A stretch of 64,000 bases of DNA from assembly GCA_964017045.1 (NCBI GenBank), contig OZ024799.1:34291736-34355735 (forward strand), in the 5' to 3' direction. This document shows positions 13,501 to 24,063 of this stretch, piece after piece. The notes under the pieces are model-generated. The model was not told the origin of the DNA and did not search any database. It was given only the letters and a program-made list of their open reading frames with translations. The DNA comes from Omphiscola glabra. Its lineage: Eukaryota > Mollusca > Gastropoda > Lymnaeidae. Numbering within the stretch: the stretch's first letter is position 1; the number at the start of each line of letters is the position of its first letter. The position numbers and the translations under genes are program-made.

Positions 13501-16500
13501 ATATAATTTAAAAAGATTTATTTCAATGAGAGATGGAGCATAAAAAGTGCCTTTTGTTGTAAAGTGACAAAAAAAACATATTTTGTATAAATATGATTCT
13601 ATAGGTGACGCTTCAGGCATGTCACAGATCTCATTGGCTGACCTGTTTCGAACAGTCAACCAACACACCGCCAAGGCAGGGATGGTGGATACCGGGACAG
13701 ATACCTCCAAGCATCCAGTTTATGCAAGGTCAGTCCTAGGTTTCAGCTGTATACAATTATTTGCCTTTAAAATACTGAACTGTTTATAACTGTAGCCTAG
13801 ATTGAGCAAATGCTTTAGTATTACGTTAAGATATTTTCATTATCATTTCAAAGTTTAATGATGGAAACTAATAACAAAAAAATTTATGTTTGAACATAAA
13901 ATAAGCTAGGTTTTATATTTACATAAACTAGTTGTGAATCCTAACTTGCATAAACTCCAATTCAGTCTCAGTGGTGAATTAAAAGAATTACAAACCCATG
14001 GTGAAGAAAAAACATGGCGTGAATACAATACTCTTATTGGTTAATTAACATGGTGATAATTACAATTCCAAAAGTGGCTGTAGGTGATATAGAGTGGTGA
14101 GAATTATAATACCAGACCTGTTTACCCTTAAACTCTTGAAATCGTACAATATCATCATAAAATCGTTCAATACATTATCTTAATAGTAAAAAACACACAC
14201 AGTATATATATAATGTATACACCTCAAAATCGTTCACTGTACGCCAAAATCGTAAGAGTTAACAGGTCTGTAATACCCTTGTGGTGTAATATAAAGCTGA
14301 CAGTATTCTGAAATAACATACTTCTTTCCTTCTTAGCAGGTACATTCAAATATTATTGCAAGAGAACCAAGATTTGTATTTCTTATATCTAAAAGTAAAT
14401 AAATCAGAAGCTATGAAAGAATTTACTCCAAAGAAATATATAATTATTATCATAGTCCTATTGGATGATGAGCATGGTCCTTACACTGTGTCTGTCTTAA
14501 CTTTCAGGTCATTGTCTGTGACAGAAGTAGAGGCCCAGCGTGTGGAGACCAAGCCAACACAAGATAACAGACATCCACTGCTCAAGTTGATCTCATCTAA
14601 GACTGTTGAGGAGATAGAGAAGCAGCACATAGAGGAGCACAAGAGGCTCAAGGTGTGCCACAGTGTTTTTCATGAATTCTCTATGCATGTTCATTTCCAC
14701 AGTCCTAGTATTAAAAACTTACCAAAGTCCTTCCAAACTTACCAAAGTCCTTCCAAACTTACCAAAGTCCTTCCAAACTTACCAAAGTCCTTCCAAACTT
14801 ACCAAAGTCCTTCCAAACTTACCAACGTCCTTCCAAACTTGACAAAGTCCTTCCAAACTTGACAAAGTCCTTCCAAACTTACCAAAGTCCTTCCAAACTT
14901 ACCAAAGTCCTTCCAAACTTGCCAAAGTCCTTACAAACTTACCAAATTCCTTCCAAACTTACCAAAGTCCTTCCAAACTTACCAAAGTCCTTCCAAACTT
15001 GCCAAAGTCCTTCCAAACTTGCCAAAGTCCTTCCAAACTTGACAAAAACAAAGATCATAAGAACATGTGGGACTTGTGACCATACTTATTTTTTTCTTTT
15101 CTTTCATTTTAGGTATGGGTAGGATTTACATATGTTATGTAAATGTAATTTATAAGGATTTAATGTTTTTGTTGTACTGATGAAGGTATTTGCCAAAACT
15201 TTTAAAATATTGTTTTATTCATCTAATATTTTTTATGTATCAAGAAAATGTATCAACATGAAAAAGGGGGAGGGGAGGGGGAGAGAGGATGTGTTCACTA
15301 AGGTAAGTGAGGATAAATAAAGAACTGCTTTGGAAATCAAATATAAATGGCTCTTTTTTAATGTCTTTACTCATCATATTTAACCCTACAGGGTGGTGGG
15401 GGGATGCCACCAGAAGTCAGCTCATCATCGAGTCATGGGGGACGTTCACCTGGGGCTTCAAGTGAAGCTGGCATTGACCTGATGCAGTTACTCCGCCAGG
15501 GCAGATCCAAACAGCCAGTGAAAACACCGAGCAATGAGGGGGACAGTGGAGACAAGGGTGGGACTTTAACACAAGATGGTGTTTCTGCTGTTAAAAAACT
15601 GATCAGCATGCAAGGTAAGCATTTGTCTGCACATTAAACAAATATAAGTCACTGTAATCAGTTTTGTTAGTAATACCGAAAAAATAAATTATCCCATTTA
15701 TTGACATGAAAGTTTGAATTGGTATTTCTGTCTTATTCTATCAGTAGGACTCTAAGTCATGAAACTGAATTGGCATTTCTGTCTTATGCTATCAGTAGTA
15801 TAACTTTAGGAAACCATGTAGACTGGTCAGAAGAGATTACAAACTTGCACATTTCCTCTAAGACAGCAGGTTACTTTATAAAGCAATAGTTTCATACTTC
15901 AGTACAACCCGGTTATGTCGACGGCCTCAGGGTTTGCAAAAAGCGTCAAGATAACTGAGGATCGAGATAAACAAAAACCAATATGGCGGCAATATAATAA
16001 CATGTGCTTGAAATTTCTTTATGTTCATGATGTGCGTTAATAAATGTAGGTTTCAGTAAACAAAAAAAAACAACATTAAACTGTTACAGTTATTTAGAAC
16101 AAATTTAAATTAAAAACAAAATGAAACCATGGTCAACTTTTTAGCTTTAATACTTTTTGAGCTACGGATTTTTAAAGTGCGAGTTCGTTTGGTATTTTCT
16201 GCTATGGACGAAGCCTCCACATTTTGTGACCTCATTCTGCCGATCACGTCATGCGCAATGACTATTTATTTTGAACTTTCAACTTTGGGTAATTATTTAA
16301 AACATTCTCTGACCAAGTGATATCAGTTTTTGCACACGGCAAACTCTTGTGAATGAAACGCTGAAGTACTACCACGGCATAGCAATTATGCAATTGACCG
16401 TGAATGGCTGACCATGACAACGTTTTGCACACGGCAAATTATGATCATTTATTTATATAATATGGACTCTTTTTAAACCTCAAATTAAAACACATTTATT

Positions 16501-19500
16501 AAAATTACTTCTAGGCTCATTCTAAAACACAAGTCGTGTATTTTGAGGAATAAATAATTATTTTTGTTATGCAAACTTGTTTAATTGTTGTTTGCTATTC
16601 CTCCTTGCGGAGTTCAAAAGCCGGCGATTGGTCATGGGGATCGAGATAACCGAGGTTAAGTTGCAAATTTGGCCGCCTTTTGTGCTCGAGATATCAGGGT
16701 TCTGCGACATAAAAGAATCGACATAACCGTTGGCGAGTTAACCGAGGTCAAGATAAGTGGGTTCGACTGTACTTGGATTTCTGTCATTTCTCTCTTCCCA
16801 CCTGTCAGCAGCCTTGGTCGCTAATAGAAAACCACAGCTAATGCCATTTTGGGGTTTTTCTTTTCACTGCACTTTTCCAGGGTACATTGTTGCAACTGAC
16901 TTTTGGGGAAACAACTGCTCATACTGAGGAAATAATCTGATATACAAAAAAAAAAATTCTTAGCATCTCAGGAAATCCTTAACTTCAGCAGAATTCTCAT
17001 CACAGTAGTAAAATAAATTGAATCATCAGAACTTATGTATGTAATTGTATCTGATTTCTTCCTCCAGATCCACAATTTGGCACCAACCGAGGGTTTATAC
17101 CTGTGTCCTTACCCAGCCATGCTCACTCAGTCAATGAGATAGAGAGCAGTCTGGGCATCAACTCTTTCCCAGCCATGCCTGATGCTCCTCTGGCAGAAGA
17201 TCTAATCGGAGGGAGGAGGAGAGAGAACAGCGGCAGTAGTATCTTCCCTTCAATGCTCAAACCCAGTGACCTTGACCCCAGTCTGGCCAGGCCCAAATCT
17301 GTAGGGGTTTTATATAATTGAAACTACTGTGCTAAAAAAAAAAATTTTTTAATTTCTGGCAGTTAAAACATTTAAGGTCATTTAAATAAATGATGTATAA
17401 TATAATATGTTTAGCAAATTTGGAAATAAAATGGCTTCCTAACTTAAACAAGCAGTCAAATCTCCAAGATAGCTTATATTTCATGTTATGTTTTGATAGT
17501 CAACATATCATTACCATGCTGACATTTAGCTACAGTAACCGGTTTATAAGACTCAATATTTCCACAACCATATAATAATCCATTATTTTAACATTGCTTA
17601 AGAAAAGAACATAAGAAGATTTTCATGGCATTCTAAAATAATCACATTGTAAATAGTTGTGAGAGATCCAGTGAGGATGGTATAGGCTTTCCATGTAAAC
17701 TATATATGGAATAGATGAATTGCAGCCTCAAAAAGACAGATAATTTTAAATTGGTAAAAAAATGGTTTCTTGTCCTACAGTATTCCATAATTTCTTTGTT
17801 ACCTCTCCTCAGCCTCCAGCTGGTAGTACAGCATTTACTCCCTCTGTTACAGCCTTGCTCACACCTCAAGCATTCTTAGGTAATGAAGAAGAAAGAAACT
17901 TTTCATTTAGACATTTTCTGGGCTACAGTTTTTCAACTGTCTCCATCTGTTATGTTTTTAACAATTTGTTGCCAATGTATGGAGAGAGGCTCTACGCATG
18001 ATTGATAACAATGATCGGCTGTGATTGTTACGTCCTCTTTCATTTTATGTCAAATTCACCTAATTTATGTGACTTTGTGGTAATCTATGTTTGGTAACCT
18101 ATGTTCCATGATGCTACCCCCAACCCATATGCATTTGGTCATTTTTATATATTAAAAAGGGGAGGGGGGAGCTACATTGTATATCCTTCTTTAAAATAAC
18201 AACACAAAAAACATGTTTGGCAGATCATGTCTAAAAATTGTTATATTATGAAGCAATGTCATAATTCATATAAAAAATGTTCTTCATCTCTGTGTTAGAG
18301 CAAAGCCTAGTGGTGCCAACACTGGGCTTATTATTTTGTTGGGTACAAAATAAATATCTTTCATTATTTAAGTAAATTAGACCAAACATCTTACTGTTCT
18401 CACATTGTATATTTCACAGACAGACCCTTTCAGGACAGCCTCCTGACCATGGTCACACCTCCTCCCAGTGCTTCCACATCCTCAGCATTACCCTCATCTG
18501 GTCTGGCTCCCCTCAACAGGGATCAACTACAGCAGGCCATGATTCACCTCATCAAGGTTTGCTAGTGGCTGATTTAGTTCAACCTATATAAGCTAAATTT
18601 TCTTTTCAAACATGCACTCGTAATGATTTCAAGATATTTTTTTGCTTTTAAATTGGTTAGTTTCTTTCCACATTACTTGTGCATATTTTCTATGTATATT
18701 TTGATAATTGTTTAACTCTCAAAAGACAGAGATTGAAAAATCGGTCATATCTGACAGATGAAAAAAACAACCCCTAAAATATTTTTAAAATTTATATTAA
18801 AAGGCAAAAATAAAGATTTACTATTTTGGCATGTTAAATTTCTGTATAAATAAATAAGGAAACATTTACTAGTTCTTGTCAAAATGTGGTAGCAACTTGC
18901 CCATTCATGAATTTCCTTTTTGCCATGTTATACAATTTGCACATACTTTGCAACAAGACCGGTTGACTCCAGAAGATACAAAATACTGCAGCATGCATTG
19001 TATCGCGGAAAGAGAAATCTGACCCACATCACCCCAGTTCTTAGATATCTCCATTGGCTTCCTGTGAGTGAGGGCATTGACCACAAAATTCTGTCTCTGG
19101 CGTACAGCTGCATAGAAGGCTCTTCACCAGAATATCTTAAAGAACTGATTTATAAACACGTGTCCTTGATAACCTGCGGTCTTCAACACAGTCCTTACTG
19201 AGAGTTTCCATTGTGGATGGACACAGAAAAAAGTCTTTCGGAGTGCGCTCAATTGAAACGATAGCGCCAAAATTATGGAATAGTTTGCCTCAATTTTTTA
19301 GGGAAATTGAAAATGATAAAAAATCATTTAATAAACATTTTAAGACTTTTTTCTTTAAATAGATTTAAGAATACTAGAGTGCAGTGAGCATGCTAAAGTA
19401 GCATGGATACAAGCGCTATATAAATATCCAATCAATCAATCAAACCGGTTCACTGTTACTACACACTAAAGCACTGTACTGGAGTCTGGTTCTGATTATA

Positions 19501-22500
19501 ACTTAAAATGGACAATAATTCTTCTTTAGAGAAATATTTTTGATGAAGAAAGCACTTCAGTTGTGTCTGATAAAGAGAATACTGTAAATTATCAAGTCTA
19601 AAAGGTTTGCAAAGTTTGTTTACTTTCTTCATTTATACTCAACTCAAGCATACTGTTATACTTTTTTAGCACTATTATTAGCCCTAACATTAGCTTTATT
19701 GAAGTTCCAGAAGTATAAAATTATTATATAGATTGCATTATTTATTTGTTTTAAATTAAACTAATGCCTAGTTATACAATTATTTTAATATTATTATGTT
19801 TCAGTTAGCAAAATGTACTCAATGACATATTCGTTAGCAAAATGTACTCAATGACATATTCGTTAGCAAAATGTACTCAATGACATATTCGTTAGCAAAA
19901 TGTACTCAATGACATATTCGTTAGCAAAATGTACTCAATGACATATTCGTTAGCAAAATGTACACAATGACGTATTCAAGGCTATTACTCATTGTAAACA
20001 TTCAGCTGAACAGTTGAAGTAAAAGTAATTAAGGCAGAGTGCTTTATATTTTGAAATCTTTGTATTTATATTGTAAATTTTGTAATTGAGCTACATAAAT
20101 ATATTTTGTTAATTAAACATTTTGACAGCATCTATGAAGATGTCTGTGGGTTATGATAATGACTGTGGGATTTCTTCATTTAAACCAGAGATACAAAGCA
20201 TACTGCTTCCTGATGTTAAAACAAGAGAGGATGTAAGGAGATTTCAAAAGCAAATAGACATTTTCAAACTTTATTTTAATACAGTTTGGTTGCATATTAG
20301 CAAGCAGTGTGCGCAGGACAATGTACCGAAGAATCTTTCTGTTTTCAAAAATTGGTACCATAATAACATCATTGAAGAGGAGATTTAGCTACTGAGTTGA
20401 TTAAATGTGAATGCAGGACTTAATTTTACAAGAAAGGTCAAGGAAATCCTTATATGATGGACTATTAGCAAGGCCATTATGACTAGGGACATATTCAAGG
20501 CCATATTGAGTTTCCTAAAGGTTTCCGATACTCTAAATAAAGGAGACATGCTGTGCAAAATTGGGAGACTCTTATGTATATCAATACAAAAAACTGTATC
20601 AGCATCAAGAAAATGTAGCAATTAATGAACAATTTTGGGAACATAGGACATCTTTGATGATGAACCCGTTATTGTAAAGCCCGAAATTTTTACGCTGTGC
20701 GCTGCAACCTGACAAGATAATTGTGTGTTACCAAAACAAGGGTAAAATCGTCAGAGCAATTGTCACAAGCTTTGTTTTTGATACATTTTTGTTTTAATAA
20801 AGAAAGAAATTGTTTTCAAGAATTTTATATGCATCGTCTCGGCGAAGGATTAGATCATGTGATCAGTTTCTCGGGGATGTATATAAAAATGTTAATTTAT
20901 TAAAATGTGCAGAATTATCTAAGTGATCATTTGATGCAGTCTATATTTTCCTTTGAAAAAAAAAAATTATTGTAATTCTTAAAAAAAATAATGTTGACTT
21001 TTTTTGGGCAATGTTTCCTTGAATGTTGTCTACAAATAATAATGATAATAATAAAGTTTATTTGAAAATCAGGCTTCATCCCTAAAGGCCTTAAGCGTGG
21101 TACAAAGTCAACCACCTTAAAAGAGAAAAGAAACAATCTATTTTTTACCACATTGAAATACATTACGCAACATTACAAAACTACATACCAGCATACCCAT
21201 TCAAAGTATTACATCACCTTGCAACCATAAACAACACAAGCCAGTATACATCCAGGAGATAATAGCTAGCTGGAAAACATGGTAGACAATATCACCCCAC
21301 CAGGTGTTTTCGAAATAGATAAATCGGGTTTGTTGGGCCAGCAAATGCGAAAGTGCGCCATCCGTAAGTCTCAAGGCAAACACACAGTATCGAGGGTTTG
21401 CCACTATCGAATGTGCAGAGTTGTCTAATGGGTACATAAGGCGTCATGAGCGCCCTGAGATAGGACGGCGCCAGGTCATGCAAGCAGCGGTAGCACAGAG
21501 TTGCAATCAAGTACTGTATGCAAGAGTGGACCGGCATTCAATGCAGCTCTCTCAGAAGTGTCTTAGCATGATTGAATTTGCGCTTGTGAAGAACAATGCG
21601 AGTTGCATTATTCTGTGCTTTTTTAATTTTATCCAGGAGCATAGCTGGAAGACCCACTATGAGAGCATTGCAGTATTCCTTGGGTGATAGCACGAATGCA
21701 GACATCAGCCTCTTTGATGCAATAAATGTTAAGAAAGTCCTGAAATAACTAATTCTGCGCAACTCTAAAAAAATCACCTTGCAAAGCATGTTAATGTAAT
21801 TTTCCATAGTTAGTGTTCTGTCTAAGTAGACACCCAGGTTTCGGACTGTTTGAGCAAACTCAATCTGCACACCTAAGGGGAGAGTAAGGGGATGGTGTTT
21901 TATTTACAGAGTCATAACTTTTTTATTTATGAGTCTATTCTTTTGAAATTTGACAATGTATTGTAGTATTGAATACCTTATAATAAAATATCAATTTATT
22001 GCTATAATTTGAATCACTTTTTTTCCTGCTTTGTAAAGCTTTTTTTGTTGACTTTGAAAAAAATTGCCTAAAAATAATAATAAATCAATTGTAGCAAGGA
22101 TATTTTGAATATCAATCAAAGAGCACCCAATTACCTTTAAAATGATACATAATACTTGTAGGTAGCTACAAAATTACAGCCATGAGACACATTGAATAAT
22201 AAAAGATGTATTCAAGGTCATTATAAAAACGGAAAAATCTTCAGTCTTATGAGAGTTGACATTTTTTTGTAACTTGTCCTCCTTTATATAACTCATTTTA
22301 TTTTCTGCAGTTAAATTTTAATTTAATGGGCAGAAGAAAAAGCAAAGTGACATGAAGTGATTAGAGTTTCATCATTTCTGTGGAAGTTTTTCTTAGCTCG
22401 GTGTAAGGCAGTCTGCTGAAATTATTTTAATGATTTTGTTCATGTCCATTGTTTACACATGTCCTCCATCCACAGAATGATTCCAACTTCCTCAACACAT

Positions 22501-22553
22501 TACACGCTGCCTACCTAGAAAGTTTTAATGCCGCCACTGGCAACAAGTCCTAA
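10359..22553 (+). CDS. DCP1: DCP1 (mRNA-decapping enzyme 1), 3' part, nine exons, N-terminus missing
   Basis: Exons: 10359-10506, 12453-12510, 13605-13728, 14508-14652, 15392-15614, 17068-17300, 17813-17879, 18420-18556, 22476-22553. All introns are GT/AG and the phases join into one frame of 403 residues plus stop. Compared with human DCP1A as I know it, the colinear landmarks are NILSLLSNAQKTYD (36-49), QISLADLF (76-83, the LFG-type motif region), GIDLMQLL (185-192), LLTPQAF (325-331) and the C-terminal LNRDQLQQAMIHLIK followed by NDSNFLNTLHAAYLESF (about 364-395), nearly identical to the human trimerisation domain. In the known family DCP1 activates the DCP2 decapping enzyme in cytoplasmic P-bodies; the EVH1 domain binds DCP2 and the C-terminal domain trimerises. 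The EVH1 part (about 130 residues) is not in the window, so the gene is 5'-partial. Serine/proline-rich low-complexity sequence in the middle is normal for this family. Confidence 0.95.
10715..11537 (+). repeat. 17/18-bp minisatellite in DCP1 intron
   Basis: About 48 units built on GAATGATGTTGAAC followed by GTG, CTA or ATG. A run of the 18-bp form (TTTGAACATG) comes first, then mixed 17-bp forms in repeated blocks. It lies about 200 bp after the exon ending at 10506. A minus-strand frame through it is an artefact of the 18-bp units. Confidence 0.95.
11538..12452. other. DCP1 intron remainder
   Basis: AT-rich intron sequence with a G run at about 11650-11667 and pyrimidine-rich stretches. 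No gene or clear element seen. A minus-strand open frame of about 108 codons (12076-12402) has no recognisable domain and I do not support it. Confidence 0.5.
12453..12510 (+). CDS. DCP1: DCP1 exon b, tandem NAGNAG acceptor
   Basis: Short 58-nt exon encoding (Q)EHGASYEHTDPRPIKHAS plus the first base of a glycine codon. The donor is a consensus GTAAGT at 12511. The acceptor reads CCCCAGCAG, so splicing after the first or second AG includes or skips one glutamine without changing frame. The sequence has little recognisable conservation; its assignment rests on phase continuity and splice signals. Confidence 0.8.
12645..13265. mobile_element. hAT-like nonautonomous element in DCP1 intron
   Basis: Inverted termini AGGGTTGCCAAC (from about 12647) and GTTGGCAACCCT (ending 13265). 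They are flanked by GGGGCCCC on the left and GGGGCCTC on the right, a 7 of 8 match, as expected for an 8-bp target duplication. The interior is AT-rich with no open transposase frame. Confidence 0.55.
13605..13728 (+). CDS. DCP1: DCP1 exon c
   Basis: Acceptor CTATAG, donor GTCAGT at 13729. It completes the split glycine codon and ends two bases into an arginine codon. It encodes GDASGMSQISLADLFRTVNQ and on to HPVYA. The SLADLF element aligns with the human LTVEELFG short linear motif between EVH1 and the trimerisation domain. Confidence 0.88.
14113..14270. mobile_element. 158-bp MITE, copy 1 (6-bp TSD)
   Basis: Begins CAGACCTGTTTACC and ends TAACAGGTCTG. It is flanked by perfect TAATAC duplications at 14107-14112 and 14271-14276. 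The interior contains repeated AAATCGT motifs. A second copy of exactly the same length lies at 33764-33921. It sits in the DCP1 intron, about 240 bp before an exon. The superfamily is not assigned. Confidence 0.9.
14508..14652 (+). CDS. DCP1: DCP1 exon d
   Basis: Acceptor CTTTCAG, donor GTGTGC at 14653. It encodes RSLSVTEVEAQRVETKP onward, then HPLLKLISSKTVEEIEKQHI and a charged tail, probably helical. The frame stays open past the donor into a 20-bp tandem array, so retention of this intron would add about 70 low-complexity residues before a stop. Confidence 0.88.
14721..15046 (+). repeat. 20-bp minisatellite in DCP1 intron
   Basis: Sixteen copies of ACCAAAGTCCTTCCAAACTT with few substitutions, starting 68 nt after the donor at 14653. 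The 20-bp period cycles through all three frames, producing long low-complexity open frames that are not separate genes. Confidence 0.95.
15392..15614 (+). CDS. DCP1: DCP1 exon e
   Basis: Acceptor CCTACAG, donor GTAAGC at 15615, entering in phase 0 and leaving in phase 1. It encodes a glycine/serine-rich start, then GIDLMQLLRQGRSK, comparable to SVDLLQKLRLTPQ in human DCP1A, and ends AVKKLISMQ. Reading through the donor reaches a stop after only a few codons. Confidence 0.9.
15900..16769. mobile_element. Pogo/Tigger-like nonautonomous element in DCP1 intron
   Basis: The left end CAGTACAACCCGGTTATGTC and the reverse complement of the right end, CAGTCGAACCCACTTATCTT, form imperfect inverted repeats. 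The right end is followed by TA, the left preceded by TT (a probable decayed TA). The motif GATCGAGATAA recurs inside both halves. No transposase frame is visible. The superfamily call is by terminus resemblance. Confidence 0.6.
17068..17300 (+). CDS. DCP1: DCP1 exon f
   Basis: Acceptor CTCCAG. The proposed donor at 17301 is GTAGGG, a weak match to consensus but the only one that keeps phase 0 into the next exon. It encodes 78 residues: DPQFGTNRGFIPVSLPSHAH, then SVNEIESSLG, and ending SLARPKS. If this donor is not used the frame stops at 17319-17321 after VGVLYN, giving a protein without the trimerisation domain. Confidence 0.85.
17301..17812. other. DCP1 intron, nothing recognised
   Basis: AT-rich intron with an A/T run at 17334-17350. 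No repeat or element boundaries seen. Confidence 0.6.
17813..17879 (+). CDS. DCP1: DCP1 exon g
   Basis: Small 67-nt exon with acceptor CTCCTCAG and donor GTAATG at 17880. It encodes PPAGSTAFTPSVTALLTPQAFL; the LLTPQAF stretch corresponds to the LLAPSVF element upstream of the trimerisation domain in human DCP1A. Confidence 0.88.
17880..18419. other. DCP1 intron, nothing recognised
   Basis: AT-rich intron with one purine-rich patch near 18160. No element identified. Confidence 0.6.
18420..18556 (+). CDS. DCP1: DCP1 exon h, start of trimerisation domain
   Basis: Acceptor TTTCACAG, donor GTTTGC at 18557. It encodes a proline/serine-rich linker (MVTPPPSASTSSALPSSG) followed by LNRDQLQQAMIHLIK. 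The last 15 residues align with LSKSQLQDTLIHLIK of human DCP1A, the first helix of the C-terminal trimerisation domain. Confidence 0.95.
18920..19443 (+). pseudogene. LINE 3' fragment (CR1/L2/Jockey-type) in DCP1 intron
   Basis: Degenerate C-terminal end of a non-LTR retrotransposon reverse-transcriptase ORF. One frame carries LRYLHWLPVSEGIDHKILSL and SPEYLKELI; after a frameshift another frame carries APKLWNSLPQFFREIEN and a lysine-rich end. These are the usual LHWLPV...PxYL...APxLWNSLP landmarks. It ends with GCGCTATATAAATA-type sequence and an AATC tandem tail near 19430-19443. Sense orientation relative to DCP1. It belongs to a different family from the copy at 21034-21890. Confidence 0.85.
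19804..19977 (+). repeat. 29-bp minisatellite in DCP1 intron
   Basis: Six copies of a 29-bp unit containing GTTAGCAAAATGTACTCAAT and GACATATTC; the last copy is slightly diverged. Confidence 0.95.
20122..20388 (+). other. Unrecognised 88-codon open frame in DCP1 intron
   Basis: Open frame starting MTASMKMSVGYDNDCG and ending NNIIEEEI, with mixed, protein-like composition (LLPDVKTREDVRRFQKQIDI). No domain recognised. It lies between a minisatellite and LINE remains, so a decayed transposon ORF is as likely as a gene. A region of similar character without an open frame continues to about 20640. Confidence 0.25.
21034..21890 (-). pseudogene. LINE 3' fragment (non-LTR retrotransposon), antisense in DCP1 intron
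   Basis: On the minus strand it encodes reverse-transcriptase C-terminal landmarks: FAQTVRNLGVYLDRTLTM, LMSAFVLSPKEYCNALIVGL, KIKKAQNNATRIVL, then after a frameshift TLCYRCLHDLAPSYLRAL. The 3' end at about 21034-21056 is an ATT-type tail preceded by GGATGAAGCCTGATTTTCAA. It is the same family as 44893-45505, more decayed and longer at the 5' side. Confidence 0.9.
22476..22553 (+). CDS. DCP1: DCP1 terminal coding exon
   Basis: Acceptor ATCCACAG, stop TAA at 22551-22553. It encodes NDSNFLNTLHAAYLESFNA then ATGNKS. It aligns almost residue for residue with NDSSFLSTLHEVYLQVL in human DCP1A, so it completes the trimerisation domain. The domain is split by a 3.9-kb intron loaded with transposon remains. 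Confidence 0.95.
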   Translation, partial: NDSNFLNTLHAAYLESFNAATGNKS

Positions 22554-22765
22554 CCTCTTACCTGGCCGGCCTGCTGTTATCACTGCCTTCAACTGCATCA
22601 TCATCGATAACTTGATCATTGAGGCTGACCTCCCAGACCACCATCTGTTGGATCAGGCTTAAGCTAAATATGGGCAAACTTGTGTAATGAGGTCAAGGTT
22701 GAAAATGTTTCTTAAGATTTGACTAGTTTTTTTAATGGTTTGGTTTTTTATACAATGGTATTGAT

Positions 22766-22771
22766 AATAAA
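22766..22771 (+). promoter_or_regulatory. Candidate poly(A) signal of DCP1
   Basis: First AATAAA after the stop codon, 213 nt downstream. Alternatives lie at 22991 and 24571. It is a hexamer match only. Confidence 0.35.
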
Positions 22772-23929
22772 AAAATTATGGGGGGGGGGGGGGGGTTTGT
22801 TTGTTGTTTTTTTTTTAAATTCCTCTATATTTAATAATCCCTTTAGATTTTAGAAATGGACAAAAAAATTACAGTTGTCAAACTATTTTAATATTCTATT
22901 TTGATAAGAAATTTGGCTACTGTGATGGATTGTTCTTATATGACACTGTAGTTGGGTTTCAGGAAAAATAGAGTTTGTACTACAAATAAGAATAAATACT
23001 TCTGCCAAACTTGTACTTTTATTTCAGAAAAATCTTTTGTTGGTTACAGAAATGGTTTGTGTTTGCAGAGCCTGTGTTATACATGAGGAAAGACTTTTGT
23101 TTCTATTGTTATTTACTGCTGTCTTGATTACTGTGGTGGGCATCTTGTTTACAGTTACACAAGGACTTGTACAAATCTTTACAGATCAAAACCAGCAATG
23201 CTGGAAGATTTTTTTCTGTCTTGTTCATTTATACAACATTTCCTAAATACTTTTCTCACAATTCTTCTATATCAATTTGGGCTTTAATTTATCTGAACTG
23301 GGTTGTTGTTCTTTGTCCCCCTAAGTACAAAATTTTACAAAGCATGGAACACGTGTAAAGGGAGAGAATTACTTGTGTTTTTTTTTTAATTGTATGTGAA
23401 TATTTAAAAGGATGTTAATTTCTTGCTTTAAAAAAAACACCCGAAAAATATCCTTTGCTGGGATATAAACACTTGGGCCCATCAGAATAACATGATTATA
23501 AAAATATTCTTTCAATACTTATTGTTAACAAAGTTTTGCTATTTAGTCCTGCCAACCCAAAGCATCAGGAACTGGGAAGCGAGCATAACTACCCTTAGCT
23601 TTTTTCATGTTCCTAGTAACTGATCACATGACCGCAGAATATTCCAAATGTTGAGAGCCAACACAAGCTTTAAAAACATATACCAGCTACCAATAAGCTG
23701 ACAATGTTAGCTTGTCATGGTCCTACATGATATATGCTTTGTAATCATGCTGCTAATCCTACTAGTGAAACTGATGAGGACCATCTATCCTTATTTTAAC
23801 CCAACTTATTTTAAAAAAACTGCCAATTTTAGATCAGGAAGCATTGGAGAAGAACATTTGTCAGTGCTGTGATGTTGACTCCAGTATGACAATATGGAAG
23901 TAAATAAGTGATGACTGTTGTATTTCTGT

Positions 23930-24063
23930 AGCTGACTACACCCACCTAGTATTTCTGTAGCTGACCACACCCACCTAGTATTTCTCTAGCTGACCACACC
24001 CACCTAGTATTTCTCTAGCTGACCACACCCACCCAGTATTTCTGTCTGTGACCACACCCACCT
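23930..24063 (+). repeat. 29-bp tandem repeat
   Basis: Nearly five copies of a unit containing GTATTTCTGTAGCTGACCAC and ACCCACCTA. Confidence 0.85.

Noticed and set aside
23037..23246. Hydrophobic 69-codon frame after DCP1
   Set aside because: It lies in the probable 3' UTR, is AT-driven, and overlaps another frame; no signal of a separate gene.
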